Positions 24,034 through 32,809 are shown, numbered from the stretch's first letter. The stretch is DNA of 34,167 bases from an uncultured Lachnospiraceae bacterium (GCA_946538525.1 CAMNGU010000012.1:1-34167), one strand, 5' to 3'. The notes: a model not told the origin generated them from the sequence alone. Numbers and translations: made by a program.

Positions 24034-24864
24034 TTGAGTAAGGCTGATGAAATTTTTATTAAAATGTGTACTGACATTCTCGAAAGTGGAATAAGTACAG
24101 AAGGTGAGAAGGTCAGACCCAAATGGCCGGATGGTTCATTTGCATATACTGTTAAAAAGTTTGGCGTGATAAATCGCTACGATCTGCAGGAAGAATTTCC
24201 GGCAATTACTCTTAGAAAGACTTATATCAAGTCAGCTATTGACGAGATTCTTTGGATTTGGCAGAAGAAATCCAACAATATAAATGATCTTAATAGCTCC
24301 ATCTGGGATGAGTGGGCAGATGAAGATGGCTCAATCGGTAAGGCTTATGGCTACCAGTTGGGGGTTAAGCATAAGTATAAAGAAGGCGAATTCGATCAGG
24401 TTGATAGAGTGCTCTTTGATCTCAAAGAGAATCCATACAGTCGTCGTATTATGACGAATATTTATGTGCATCAGGATCTTCATGAGATGAGACTTTATCC
24501 CTGTGCATATAGCGTGACATTTAATGTGACAGGAGATAAGCTAAATGCGATTCTCAATCAGCGTTCACAGGATGTGCTTGCTGCGGGTAACTGGAATGTG
24601 GTTCAGTATGCGGCACTTCTTATGATGATTGCCCAGGTTACAGGCTTCAAGCCGGGTGAACTGGTACATGTAATTGCTGACGCTCACATTTACGATAAGC
24701 ACATTCCGATCGTTAAGGAGCTTATTACTCGTGAGACCTATCCTGCACCAAAGGTAACTCTTAACCCTGATGTGAAGAATTTCTATGACTTCACACCAAA
24801 GGATTTCACAGTTGAAGATTACCAGACTGGTCCACAGATTAAGGATATTCCTATCGCGATTTAG
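24034..24864 (+). CDS. thyA: Thymidylate synthase, TTG start
   Basis: The product is 276 residues. The TTG at 24034 is chosen because GGAGG (24022-24026) sits seven bases before it and translation from there (MSKADEIFIKMC) matches the family's N-terminus; the ATG at 23992 lies inside the repeat block and has no SD. ThyA methylates dUMP to dTMP with methylene-tetrahydrofolate. Visible motifs: NPYSRRIM (phosphate-binding Arg), catalytic Cys157 in LYPCAYS, NQRSQDVLAAGNWNV, and ADAHIYDKH for dUMP binding. folA follows after 44 bases without a terminator, so the pair forms an operon that regenerates tetrahydrofolate from the dihydrofolate made by this enzyme. Confidence 0.96.
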   Translation: MSKADEIFIKMCTDILESGISTEGEKVRPKWPDGSFAYTVKKFGVINRYDLQEEFPAITLRKTYIKSAIDEILWIWQKKSNNINDLNSSIWDEWADEDGSIGKAYGYQLGVKHKYKEGEFDQVDRVLFDLKENPYSRRIMTNIYVHQDLHEMRLYPCAYSVTFNVTGDKLNAILNQRSQDVLAAGNWNVVQYAALLMMIAQVTGFKPGELVHVIADAHIYDKHIPIVKELITRETYPAPKVTLNPDVKNFYDFTPKDFTVEDYQTGPQIKDIPIAI

Positions 24865-24908
24865 TTAGGGAAATATTAAGGTTATTAAAAGATAAAGAGG
24901 AATAGAAC

Positions 24909-25421
24909 ATGAAATTAATAGCAGCAGTAGACAATAACTGGGCAATTGGAAACAAAGACAGTCTGCTGGTTAGCATTCCAGCCGATCAGAAGAGATTTAG
25001 ACAGATAACCACAGGACATACAGTGGTTCTTGGTCGTAAGACTCTGGCAGGTTTTCCAAATGGACAGCCTCTGAAGAATAGATATAATATCATTCTTACA
25101 CAGAACCCAGAAATCACATTTGACAGTGAAGAAGTTGATGTGGTTCACAGCATGGAAGAACTGTTCGACATACTGAGGGTTATGGTGTCGGATGATATCT
25201 TTATAATCGGTGGGGGTACCGTTTATAAAGCACTGGAGCCATATTGTGATACTGCCTATATTACAAAGCTTGATTATAACTATCAGGCGGACACTTATTT
25301 CCCTAATCTTGACGAGATGGAAAACTGGAAAATTGTTGAGGAGAGTGACGAAGAAACATATTTCGATATTTGCTATACATATGTGACTTATAAAAATAAA
25401 TCTCCTAAGCAGATTCCGTAA
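24909..25421 (+). CDS. folA: Dihydrofolate reductase
   Basis: The product is 170 residues with AGAGGAA before ATG 24909. It reduces dihydrofolate to tetrahydrofolate with NADPH. The chromosomal-type fold is clear: LIAAVDNNWAIGNKD at the N-terminus, the catalytic acid Asp26 in IPADQKRFR, VVLGRKTLAGFP for NADPH, and the FIIGGGTVYKALEP glycine motif. The C-terminal YFDICYTYVTYK strand is also typical. It is the usual partner of thyA. No fusion and nothing unusual in the active-site segments that would suggest a resistance variant. Confidence 0.96.
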   Translation: MKLIAAVDNNWAIGNKDSLLVSIPADQKRFRQITTGHTVVLGRKTLAGFPNGQPLKNRYNIILTQNPEITFDSEEVDVVHSMEELFDILRVMVSDDIFIIGGGTVYKALEPYCDTAYITKLDYNYQADTYFPNLDEMENWKIVEESDEETYFDICYTYVTYKNKSPKQIP

Positions 25422-25448
25422 TTTCGGCTTTTAATAACAACTGAAAAA

Positions 25449-25457
25449 TGCTATAAT
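25449..25457 (+). promoter_or_regulatory. Extended -10 promoter of the YbjQ-like gene
   Basis: TGCTATAAT is a perfect extended -10 with TATAAT at 25452-25457. The -35 (TTTTAA near 25429) is weak. It probably starts a transcript running through the three genes to 32809, since the next gaps are 60 and 61 bases without terminators. Confidence 0.55.
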
Positions 25458-25494
25458 AAACTGTATGTTAAAATGACCTAGGAGGGGTAAAAAG

Positions 25495-26598
25495 GTGGCA
25501 GAAGATATTTTAGTAACTAGTGGAACTGGATTTGAGGGGTATGCAATTTCAGAGTATTTAGGATTTGTATCGAGCCAGCAGATTCTTGGCTCTAATTTCA
25601 TTTCTGGAATAGCAGCAAATGTAGCGGATTTATCCCGTAAGGACATGGCTAAACTTGAGCAGTGCCGTGAGGATGCTGAAACTCAGCTGATTAAAACGGC
25701 TAAGAAGAGGGGCGCAAATGCAATCATTGGAATGAATATTACATATGCACCATTTGAAGCAGGCTCATTTGGCATAATCATGTCGGGTACAGCAGTTAAG
25801 GTTGTAAAGCATATCAATATAACCGATGCAGTTCATAAGGAAATTTATGTAACGAATTATTACAACAGATTAGTTCCGAGACCAGTAAAGATTGTTCTTG
25901 ATGGTGATTCGGAGCAGATAAATATGCGGCTTGTCTGCTATAATTATAACCACGACGATGTTCAGGCACTTCGTTGCGACATCGAATTAACAAATCTCTA
26001 CGATGAGAGACTTGTAATCAAGAATGTTGACTTCGTATTTACAGAGAATATTAATCTTTCAGTTATCGAATCTGATTTCATTAGAAGCAAGGTTGCTCCA
26101 AGTGATCTTCAGCTTCTCAAGGATGCAAAGATTACTCTTACTAAGTATGCGACACCTCGTGGTGTATTCGCAGTAAATGATCAGCCTATAAATGTAACGC
26201 TCAGCACAAGGCGTCTTGAGGCTCTTAAGGCTAAGAGAGGCATCGATGCTGTTGAGAAGTACAGAACAGATGGAATGATCTGGACATGTAACTGCGGACA
26301 TGTAAATGAAGCTGGTTCGGAAGAATGTGTTATCTGTGGTCGTAAGCAGAAAGACATCATGACAAAAGCAAGCTTCAATTACGAAGAAATGATCGATCGC
26401 ATGAAAGAAAAGGAATATGTGGTTGAGATTAAGGATGTTTTGATGCAGTACATCAAGGAGATTGATTCAGGAATGAGACTTGAACTTCTTGAGATTATGG
26501 AGTCAGGACTTCAGTATGAAAAGACTAGAGGCAATATGAAAGAGACTGTTATCGAGAAGGTAGAGAAGGTCTTTGAAGATGCTTCAGTAGATGATTAA
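25495..26598 (+). CDS. YbjQ/UPF0145 domain protein with C-terminal zinc ribbon
   Basis: The product is 367 residues starting with GTG 25495 behind AGGAGGGG. Residues 1-105 are a YbjQ (UPF0145) domain: ILVTSGTGFEGYAISEYLG, then GSNFISGIAANVADL, KRGANAIIGMNI and MSGTAVKV. Family members form oligomeric rings in crystal structures and have been called putative metal binders; activity unknown. A middle beta-rich domain (about 115-250) is not recognised. A small zinc ribbon follows, with Cys265, Cys267, Cys278 and Cys281 around a RanBP2-like W-x-C...N...C-x2-C pattern. The last ~80 residues are helical and acidic. YbjQ proteins are normally about 105 residues, so the extension is unusual. The TPR protein gene follows on the same transcript. 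Confidence 0.8.
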   Translation: MAEDILVTSGTGFEGYAISEYLGFVSSQQILGSNFISGIAANVADLSRKDMAKLEQCREDAETQLIKTAKKRGANAIIGMNITYAPFEAGSFGIIMSGTAVKVVKHINITDAVHKEIYVTNYYNRLVPRPVKIVLDGDSEQINMRLVCYNYNHDDVQALRCDIELTNLYDERLVIKNVDFVFTENINLSVIESDFIRSKVAPSDLQLLKDAKITLTKYATPRGVFAVNDQPINVTLSTRRLEALKAKRGIDAVEKYRTDGMIWTCNCGHVNEAGSEECVICGRKQKDIMTKASFNYEEMIDRMKEKEYVVEIKDVLMQYIKEIDSGMRLELLEIMESGLQYEKTRGNMKETVIEKVEKVFEDASVDD

Positions 26599-26658
26599 GA
26601 TTATTCTAGGGTAGTCCCTAAGAATTATTAAGAAATATATTTGTAGAGGTACGAAAAG

Positions 26659-29262
26659 TTGGGTTCAGGACTTAGCATGGCCAGTATCAACAAAATAAAA
26701 GAGCTTGCAGATGCTCATGAGTATAGTCTTGCTGCTCCAATTCTAGATTCACAGGATCTTGAAAAGTCATATAATGCGCAGTTTTTAAGACTCTGCGGTG
26801 AAATATATGAAAATGTTGGTCGACTCAAAGATGCAAGACATATGTATGTAAAAGCACATGTTCTTGCTCCAGAGGCAACACAAATCATTTTCTCACTTAT
26901 CGAGTTCTATCTTAAGCGTGGTTATTTTGAACTTGCAGAAAGATACTTTGAGGAATATATAGAATATTGCAGTGGAAGAGGGCGTGAACTCTCAAATGTC
27001 CGTTATATTATGAAGAAAGCGAAGCTTCCTGATTTCATAGAGCTTTATGATATGCTCTTTCCATATTATCGAGATAATATGGATGAAAAGTGGAGCTTCG
27101 AGCTTTTGATGCTTACAAAGCTTATCGATAAGAGCGATCTTGATGTTATAGCTTCGGATTACAAGGCTACATTTAAGAATGGTCTTTATACACATTTAGT
27201 TGATGAAGTAGTAGATAATAAGGCAGCAGCATGGGATAATTTCTTCGTTTACGCTGAGAATGAGGTCCCTGATGATGATCCTGATCAGCAGGAAATCCGT
27301 GATATGGAACAGGAACAGCTGAAGGCTGATTATCTAAAACTCAATCCTCCTGAAGAGGAAGAGGCAGTTATCACTGAGATGGTTTCTGTTGAAGAAAAGG
27401 GATCTGGTGAAGGCGGTCTTAAAGAAGGACTCAAGAATGTTAAGAATGTAGAGAATGTAGAGAAGGGCCTGAAAAACTTCATTAAGAAAAGATTCAAGAA
27501 GATTCAGGATGAGGATCTTGAAGGCGAAGAGAACGAATCAGAAGAAGATTCTGATGATGAAAATGATGTTGAAGGCGTTGTAGCTTCTGCTGAAGAGATT
27601 GAAACAGCAGGTGCGACAGATGCAACACCTAAAGCCGAGGAATCTACTGAGAGTGCTCCGGCTGGACCGGATGCAAGCATACTTGGAGGAAGTGCCGAGA
27701 ATGCAGGAGATTCAGCTACTGATGCTGAAAAGGGTGAGGCTGATAAAGAAGCTAATATAGAAGCTAATAAAGAAGCTAATGCAGATTCAAATGCCGAGTC
27801 TGATGCCGAAACAAATGAAAAAGAAGAGTTTGTTCAAGACTTCGTAACCTACGAATTTGATGATGGATTTGCTCCAGAGTCAGATACCATTGCAGGACTC
27901 GAAGATATTGATGATGAATTTGAAGATAGCACTGAAGAAGCATTTAGTGCATTTAGGGATTATGTTCAGTATCAGGATTCTGATCAGGTTGTAGAATCAT
28001 TTGTACCTGATGAAGAAGCTGATGGAGAAGCTGTCGAAGAAGAATATGTTCCTGAAGTAGAGGAAGAACCAGAAACTACTCCAGTATTTGAGAAAGCTGT
28101 AGAGGAACCAGTAGATACTCCGGTATTTGAAAAGACTGTAGAGGAAGAACCAGAAACTACTCCAGTATTCGAGAAAGCTGTAGAGGAACCAGTAGATACT
28201 CCAGTATTTGAAAAGACTGTAGAGGAGCCAGTGGTTACTCCTGTTGAAGAAGAATTTGTACCTGAAGTAGAAGAGTTCGTTCCAGAAGTAGAGGAAGAAC
28301 CAGAAACTACTCCAGTATTTGAAAAGACTGTAGAGGAAGAACCAGAAACTACTCCAGTATTTGAGAAAGCTGTAGAGGAATCAGTAGATACTCCAGTATT
28401 TGAAAAGACTGTAGAGGAGCCGGTTGTTACTCCAGTTGAAGAAGAATTTGTACCTGAAGTAGAAGAGTTCGTTCCAGAAGTAGAAGAAGAACCAGAAACT
28501 ACTCCAGTGTTTGAAAAGACTGTAGAGAAAGAACCAGAAACTACTCCAGTATTCGAGAAAGCTGTAGAGGAACCAGTAGTTACTCCAGTATTTGAAAAGA
28601 CTGTAGAGGAGCCGGTTGTTACTCCAGTAGTTGAGGAGCCAGAGTTTACAACTGTTTCAGAGGAACCAGTTGCATTTACTCCAATTGCAGAAGAAGAGTT
28701 TGTTCCTGATGTTGAGGAATCGCTTGAGGAACTTGAAGAAGCAAATGAAGGCTTCAATACAATTCCAGAACCAGTATATGAGAAGGTTGAGCCATACATT
28801 GCTCCAGAACCAGAGGTAACTCCAGAGCCAGTATACACAGTAGAGCCAGAAGTTACTCCAGAGCCAGTATATACAGCTGAACCAGAAGTTACTCCAGAGC
28901 CAGTATATACAGCTGAACCAGAAGTAACTTCAAAACCAGTATACACAGCTGAGCCGGAAGTTGCTCCAGAAACTGTATTTGCACCAGAGTCAGGGGTTGC
29001 TGAAGAGCCAGTTGCAAGTTCAGACAATCTTCCAGTTCCGGCTTATATGAAGGATGATATTCCTGCAATAGACTTTACACAGTTTAGTAGCGACTTATTC
29101 CCAGGACTTAATACAGTCGATGCGGGAAGTGCAGTCGTAGAAAATAAATTTAACAAAGTAATTGAGACCGAGGGGGAGAAACTCGACGAGGGCTTGAAGG
29201 AAGAGGAAGCTAAGCTTAGAGAAGCTGAAGCACTTCTTGCTTCACTTGGCATTAAGCTCTAG
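26659..29262 (+). CDS. TPR-like protein with long acidic Pro/Glu/Val tandem repeats
   Basis: The product is 867 residues. The start is uncertain: TTG 26659 has GAGG nine bases before it, as in the GTG-started flanking genes; ATG 26677 has a weaker AGGA. Residues about 1-200 are helical TPR-like repeats (FLRLCGEIYENVGRLKDARHMY, AERYFEEYIEY and similar). From about 225 the chain is strongly acidic and disordered-looking. Residues about 454-655 hold repeats of EEPETTPVFEKTV/EEPVDTPVFEK, and 715-770 hold four copies of a 12-residue EPEVTPEPVYTA unit. The C-terminus (about 800-867) returns to a likely folded or helical segment. No signal peptide or membrane helix is seen, so it should be cytoplasmic. 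I do not know the family; a scaffold role is inference from TPRs plus a long linker. Confidence 0.75.
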   Translation: MGSGLSMASINKIKELADAHEYSLAAPILDSQDLEKSYNAQFLRLCGEIYENVGRLKDARHMYVKAHVLAPEATQIIFSLIEFYLKRGYFELAERYFEEYIEYCSGRGRELSNVRYIMKKAKLPDFIELYDMLFPYYRDNMDEKWSFELLMLTKLIDKSDLDVIASDYKATFKNGLYTHLVDEVVDNKAAAWDNFFVYAENEVPDDDPDQQEIRDMEQEQLKADYLKLNPPEEEEAVITEMVSVEEKGSGEGGLKEGLKNVKNVENVEKGLKNFIKKRFKKIQDEDLEGEENESEEDSDDENDVEGVVASAEEIETAGATDATPKAEESTESAPAGPDASILGGSAENAGDSATDAEKGEADKEANIEANKEANADSNAESDAETNEKEEFVQDFVTYEFDDGFAPESDTIAGLEDIDDEFEDSTEEAFSAFRDYVQYQDSDQVVESFVPDEEADGEAVEEEYVPEVEEEPETTPVFEKAVEEPVDTPVFEKTVEEEPETTPVFEKAVEEPVDTPVFEKTVEEPVVTPVEEEFVPEVEEFVPEVEEEPETTPVFEKTVEEEPETTPVFEKAVEESVDTPVFEKTVEEPVVTPVEEEFVPEVEEFVPEVEEEPETTPVFEKTVEKEPETTPVFEKAVEEPVVTPVFEKTVEEPVVTPVVEEPEFTTVSEEPVAFTPIAEEEFVPDVEESLEELEEANEGFNTIPEPVYEKVEPYIAPEPEVTPEPVYTVEPEVTPEPVYTAEPEVTPEPVYTAEPEVTSKPVYTAEPEVAPETVFAPESGVAEEPVASSDNLPVPAYMKDDIPAIDFTQFSSDLFPGLNTVDAGSAVVENKFNKVIETEGEKLDEGLKEEEAKLREAEALLASLGIKL
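28054..28630 (+). repeat. Coding tandem repeats, 192-bp higher-order unit
   Basis: Short modules encoding PVFEKTVEE and PETTPVFEK alternate throughout. A larger unit of 192 bases (64 codons) begins with the GAAGAAGAATTTGTA stretch at 28246 and again at 28438 with few differences. High DNA identity between units points to recent duplication. Confidence 0.85.
28805..28970 (+). repeat. 36-bp coding tandem repeat
   Basis: Four to five 36-base units encode EPVYTAEPEVTP. The middle copies are nearly identical at the DNA level; outer copies carry substitutions such as SKPVYT. Confidence 0.85.
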
Positions 29263-29323
29263 TTATATCCGGAACAGGTTTTAAGTACAAGGTATAGAAA
29301 TGAAATAAGGAGGTAGTAGCACA

Positions 29324-32300
29324 GTGGCTGTTGATCAAAGAGAGGCGCTAATCGCTGCTGTCCGTGCGCAGGTAGAGAAGGAACGTGCGGAGAAACAAAA
29401 GAAACTTGAAAGAGAACAGGAAGCCATGGCTTTATCACATAAGAAGTCTGGCGATAAAAAGAAGGATGAAACCAAGAAATATAAAACTCTTTCACCTGAA
29501 GAACTTCGTCGTATCGAAGAGAAGAAGAGAAAGAAGAGAGCTGAGGAGCTTGGTATTCCTTATGTTCCACTTGAAGATGATATTAAAACTGAAGAACCAA
29601 CTGCAGAAGATATCCTTAAGGCTGCAGAAGGTTTAGGTGGAAAGAAATCAGGAGGTCTTGGTGAGGCTGGGCTTGGCGGCGGCCTTGGAGATACACCTAG
29701 TGAAGGCGGTTTAGGAAGCGCTGGACTTGGCGGAGGACTTGGCGAAGCTGGCCTTGGTGGCGGCCTTGGCGCTGATATTGGAGTTAAAGTTGTTGATGGT
29801 GGGGCTGATGATAAATATTCATTTGCCAAAGGTGAGACAGTATCTAAGGATAATGGTTGGGTAGCAGATGAGTCAGCGCAGCCATTTGATGATATTGATA
29901 GCATAATCCCAACAAATAGAACAACTCCTACAGATGATGTTGATTCAATGTATGACATTGATGATGAGGATGCAGGTTTTGATGCTCAAACATCTAACAT
30001 GGATGGTTTCCAGGATGCCGGAAAGTCTGAAGAAGGTTTTGAAGAGATATCTGATGATAAAGAGCATACAGATGAAGACGGCAAGACTGATAAGAAGCAT
30101 AAGAAAAAGGGAAGCAGCATAGACGATCAGGAGAGAAGACTTGCTGCTGCCAGAGAAAAAGCTGCTGCTCGTAAGAAAGCTGAGTTTGATAAGGACTCTG
30201 CTGAAGATAAGGGCAAGGTTGATATATCAAAGAAATCTGAAGAAGATTCTGCTAAGCAGACTGAAGAGGATGCAGCTGCTAAGGCTGAAGCTAGGCGCAA
30301 GGCTGAGGAAGAGTATAAGAAGAAAGCTGAAGAACTTGCTGAAAAAGAAGCAGAAGAAGCTGCAAGAAAGCAGGCTGAAATTGCTGAGAAGCGTAGAGTT
30401 CTTGAAGAGCAGAGACAGAAAGCTGCAGAAGCTGCTCGTAAAGAAGCAGAAGCTGCACTTCGTCTGAGATATAGAGAAGAAGCAGAGGCTGAGATTAAGG
30501 ATGCTAAGGCTGCTGTTGAAGAAGCTGAGAAGGCCCTTGAAGAAGCTAAGAAGACTGCTGCAGTTAAACCTGAAAATGTTGAGGTTGTTAAGTCTGAGGC
30601 TGAGTCTAGTGCGGAAGCAAAGGTTAAGGAAGCTGAGCTCAACAAGATTGCAGCTGAGGAAGCAGTAAAGGCTGCAGAAGTTGCAGTAAAGGCTGCTAAG
30701 GATTCTGTTAAGGCTAAGGAAGCTGATGTTGAAGCTGTTAAGGCTGAAATCGAAACTGCAGTTCAGAAGGCTGCTACAGATAGAGAAAAGGCTATCTCAG
30801 ATGCTAAGCTTACAATAGATGATGTTAAGGCAAGCATTCTTGAAACTGCTCTTGCGCTTGCTGAAAAGACTATCAGAGAAAAGGCTGCTGAAGAGAAGAA
30901 GGCTAGACAAGCCGAAATGGAAGCTGCTATAGCTGAAGATGATAAGAAGTTTGAAGCTGAAGCTGATGTACTTCGTGGAAATATAGAAGCAGCACATGCA
31001 GAAGTTGATGCAGCTGAAACAAAGGTTGCAGAAGCTGAGTTTAATTTAGAGGCTGCAAAGGTTGAGATTACATCATCTCAGGATAAGGTGAAACTTGCTG
31101 AGGCTGAACTTGAGTCTGCGGAGACTGGTGTTCAGTCAGCTAAAGATAATGTAGAGTTAGTAAAGGGCGGAATTGATGACGCAAAGGCACTTGTATCTGC
31201 TGCTGTTGTAGAAGTCGGTGATGCTCAGGAAGTAGCTGAAGCTGCAAAGGCTGCTGTTGAAGAAGCTCAAAAGGCTCTTGAAGCAGCACAGGCTAAGGAA
31301 GCAGAAGCTCGTGCTGGTGTAGAAGCAGCACAGGCTAAGGTTGAGGCAGCACAGGCTAAGGTGGCTGAAGCTGAGAACAAAGTAACTGAGGCAGAAGCTA
31401 AGGTTAAAGAAGCAGAAGCTAAGGTTGATGACGCTAAGAATGAAGTTGAGATAACAAAGGCTTCAGTAGAAGTTGCAGTAAATGCAAAGGCTGATGCTGA
31501 GGTTGCTCTTGAAGATGCTAAGAATGTTGTTCTTTCTAAGAAGGATGCAGTTAAGGCGATTCAGGATGATCTTAGTGCAATTGATGCTAAGAAAGCACAG
31601 TCTGCAGAAGATAGAAAGAGTGCACTTGAACTTGCAAATAAAGATGCAGAGAAGGTAGTTGCTGAAGATCTTGCTAAGGCTCTTGAACTTGCTGAAAATG
31701 AGTCAGTTGAGAAGGCTGAAGCAGAAGTTGCTATTAAGGCAGAAGAAGCTGCTAAGGCTGTTGATGAAGAGCTTGAGAAGACAAAGGCTGAGATTGAAGC
31801 TAGAGTTAAAAAGGCTGAGGAAGATGTTGAAAAGGCGCATCTTGGTGTTAAGGCTGCTGAGAAGATTAAGAGTAAAGCTGAAGCTGAAGTTGAATCAGTT
31901 GAGAAAGAGATTGAAGCAGCTAAGGCTGAAGTTGAGAAAGAACATCAGAAGACAATTGAGGATGCTGAGGCTAGAGCTAAGGCTGAGTCAGTAGATGTAG
32001 GAGAGTTTGAGAAAGCTCTTGAAGCTGCTAAGGAAGCAGTTAAGGCTGCTGAGCAGAAGGCTAAAGATGTTGATACTATGGAGCTGGATCTTACACATAT
32101 TGCTCCAGGATCAAGACTTCCGCTTGCAGCTAATTACCTTGAGAAATATCTTGGTATTGCAGGATCAGCCGATGAAATCGTTGAAACATTTAACGATATT
32201 GCAGCTAATATGGAAGAGACAATCCGTTCAAGAAATATCGTTATCCTTGGACAGTACGGATTTGGCTCATTATCAGTTGGTGAAGACTTCGCACGAAGCT

Positions 32301-32809
32301 TCTATGATATGGGTATCTGTAGCGCTAGAACAATCGCAAAGATTAAGGCTACTGCACTTAACAAGATGCCATCTGATAAGATTAAAACAAACATGGAGAA
32401 GCTTGCTGGTGGATGTCTCATAATCGATAATGCTGGACTTCTTGTTCCGGATAAACTTGTTGAGATAGTTAATCTTTCAGCTAAGGATGCTAATGACTTT
32501 ATCATCATTCTGACAGGTGAGATTGAGAACCTCTTCAAAGTTCTTACAACTACTGAAGTTTCTTCAGAGTTTGAGTACCTCATCGATATGACAAAGATTG
32601 AAAGATCTGATATGGTTCAGGTTGCTCTTGGTTATATCAAGCAGAGAGGATATAAGACAGAAGACGGAATTGAGAAGAAGATCAACGACATACTTATGGG
32701 TATGGAACAGGGTAACCTGGATAGAATGATCACAGCTATCGATGAAGCAATCGCTAAATGTGATAAGAGAGATGATAACAAGAAGATTATCATTTCAGCA
32801 GACTTCTAG
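29324..32809 (+). CDS. Long coiled-coil protein with C-terminal degenerate AAA+ domain
   Basis: The product is 1161 residues, GTG start behind AAGGAGGT. Residues 1-95 are a charged helical head; about 104-152 are Gly-rich GLGGGLG repeats; 160-260 are acidic. Residues about 265-915 are a very long Ala/Glu/Lys heptad-like coiled coil, rich in AEAKV-type units. The last ~240 residues look like an AAA+ module of the CbxX/SpoVK kind. NIVILGQYGFGSLSV (Walker A at 976-983) has Ser-Leu where Lys-Thr/Ser is needed, and LIIDNAG has Asp1035 but Asn1036 where the catalytic Glu should be. A sensor-like FIIILTGEIENLF and SSEFEYLIDM (SRF-like position) follow. ATP hydrolysis is therefore unlikely. It has no signal peptide or membrane helix. 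It is likely co-expressed with the TPR and YbjQ-like proteins; a structural or filament-forming role is inference. Confidence 0.78.
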   Translation: MAVDQREALIAAVRAQVEKERAEKQKKLEREQEAMALSHKKSGDKKKDETKKYKTLSPEELRRIEEKKRKKRAEELGIPYVPLEDDIKTEEPTAEDILKAAEGLGGKKSGGLGEAGLGGGLGDTPSEGGLGSAGLGGGLGEAGLGGGLGADIGVKVVDGGADDKYSFAKGETVSKDNGWVADESAQPFDDIDSIIPTNRTTPTDDVDSMYDIDDEDAGFDAQTSNMDGFQDAGKSEEGFEEISDDKEHTDEDGKTDKKHKKKGSSIDDQERRLAAAREKAAARKKAEFDKDSAEDKGKVDISKKSEEDSAKQTEEDAAAKAEARRKAEEEYKKKAEELAEKEAEEAARKQAEIAEKRRVLEEQRQKAAEAARKEAEAALRLRYREEAEAEIKDAKAAVEEAEKALEEAKKTAAVKPENVEVVKSEAESSAEAKVKEAELNKIAAEEAVKAAEVAVKAAKDSVKAKEADVEAVKAEIETAVQKAATDREKAISDAKLTIDDVKASILETALALAEKTIREKAAEEKKARQAEMEAAIAEDDKKFEAEADVLRGNIEAAHAEVDAAETKVAEAEFNLEAAKVEITSSQDKVKLAEAELESAETGVQSAKDNVELVKGGIDDAKALVSAAVVEVGDAQEVAEAAKAAVEEAQKALEAAQAKEAEARAGVEAAQAKVEAAQAKVAEAENKVTEAEAKVKEAEAKVDDAKNEVEITKASVEVAVNAKADAEVALEDAKNVVLSKKDAVKAIQDDLSAIDAKKAQSAEDRKSALELANKDAEKVVAEDLAKALELAENESVEKAEAEVAIKAEEAAKAVDEELEKTKAEIEARVKKAEEDVEKAHLGVKAAEKIKSKAEAEVESVEKEIEAAKAEVEKEHQKTIEDAEARAKAESVDVGEFEKALEAAKEAVKAAEQKAKDVDTMELDLTHIAPGSRLPLAANYLEKYLGIAGSADEIVETFNDIAANMEETIRSRNIVILGQYGFGSLSVGEDFARSFYDMGICSARTIAKIKATALNKMPSDKIKTNMEKLAGGCLIIDNAGLLVPDKLVEIVNLSAKDANDFIIILTGEIENLFKVLTTTEVSSEFEYLIDMTKIERSDMVQVALGYIKQRGYKTEDGIEKKINDILMGMEQGNLDRMITAIDEAIAKCDKRDDNKKIIISADF
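29634..29780 (+). repeat. Gly-rich GLGGGLG coding repeat
   Basis: Four imperfect units of GLGEAGLGGGLG and similar, in the N-terminal third of the coiled-coil protein. They probably form a flexible hinge between the charged head and the rod. Confidence 0.75.

Noticed and set aside
28054-28970. Regularly spaced repeats resembling a CRISPR array
   Set aside because: Units are contiguous, coding and in frame, with no unique spacers and no cas genes.
27984-29027. A 347-codon open frame on the minus strand encoding a Ser/Thr/Gly-rich repetitive protein
   Set aside because: It is the exact antisense of the acidic repeats in the TPR gene. GAA/CCA/GTA-rich repeats leave the opposite frame free of stops. 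It has no promoter or SD of its own, and its sense partner has a folded N-terminal domain.
30127-30645. A 172-codon minus-strand frame rich in Ala and Ser, plus Leu/Arg/Lys-rich plus-strand frames near 31659-32423
   Set aside because: These are shadows of the Ala/Glu/Lys coiled-coil gene; the composition follows from GCT/GAA/AAG codons read in other frames.
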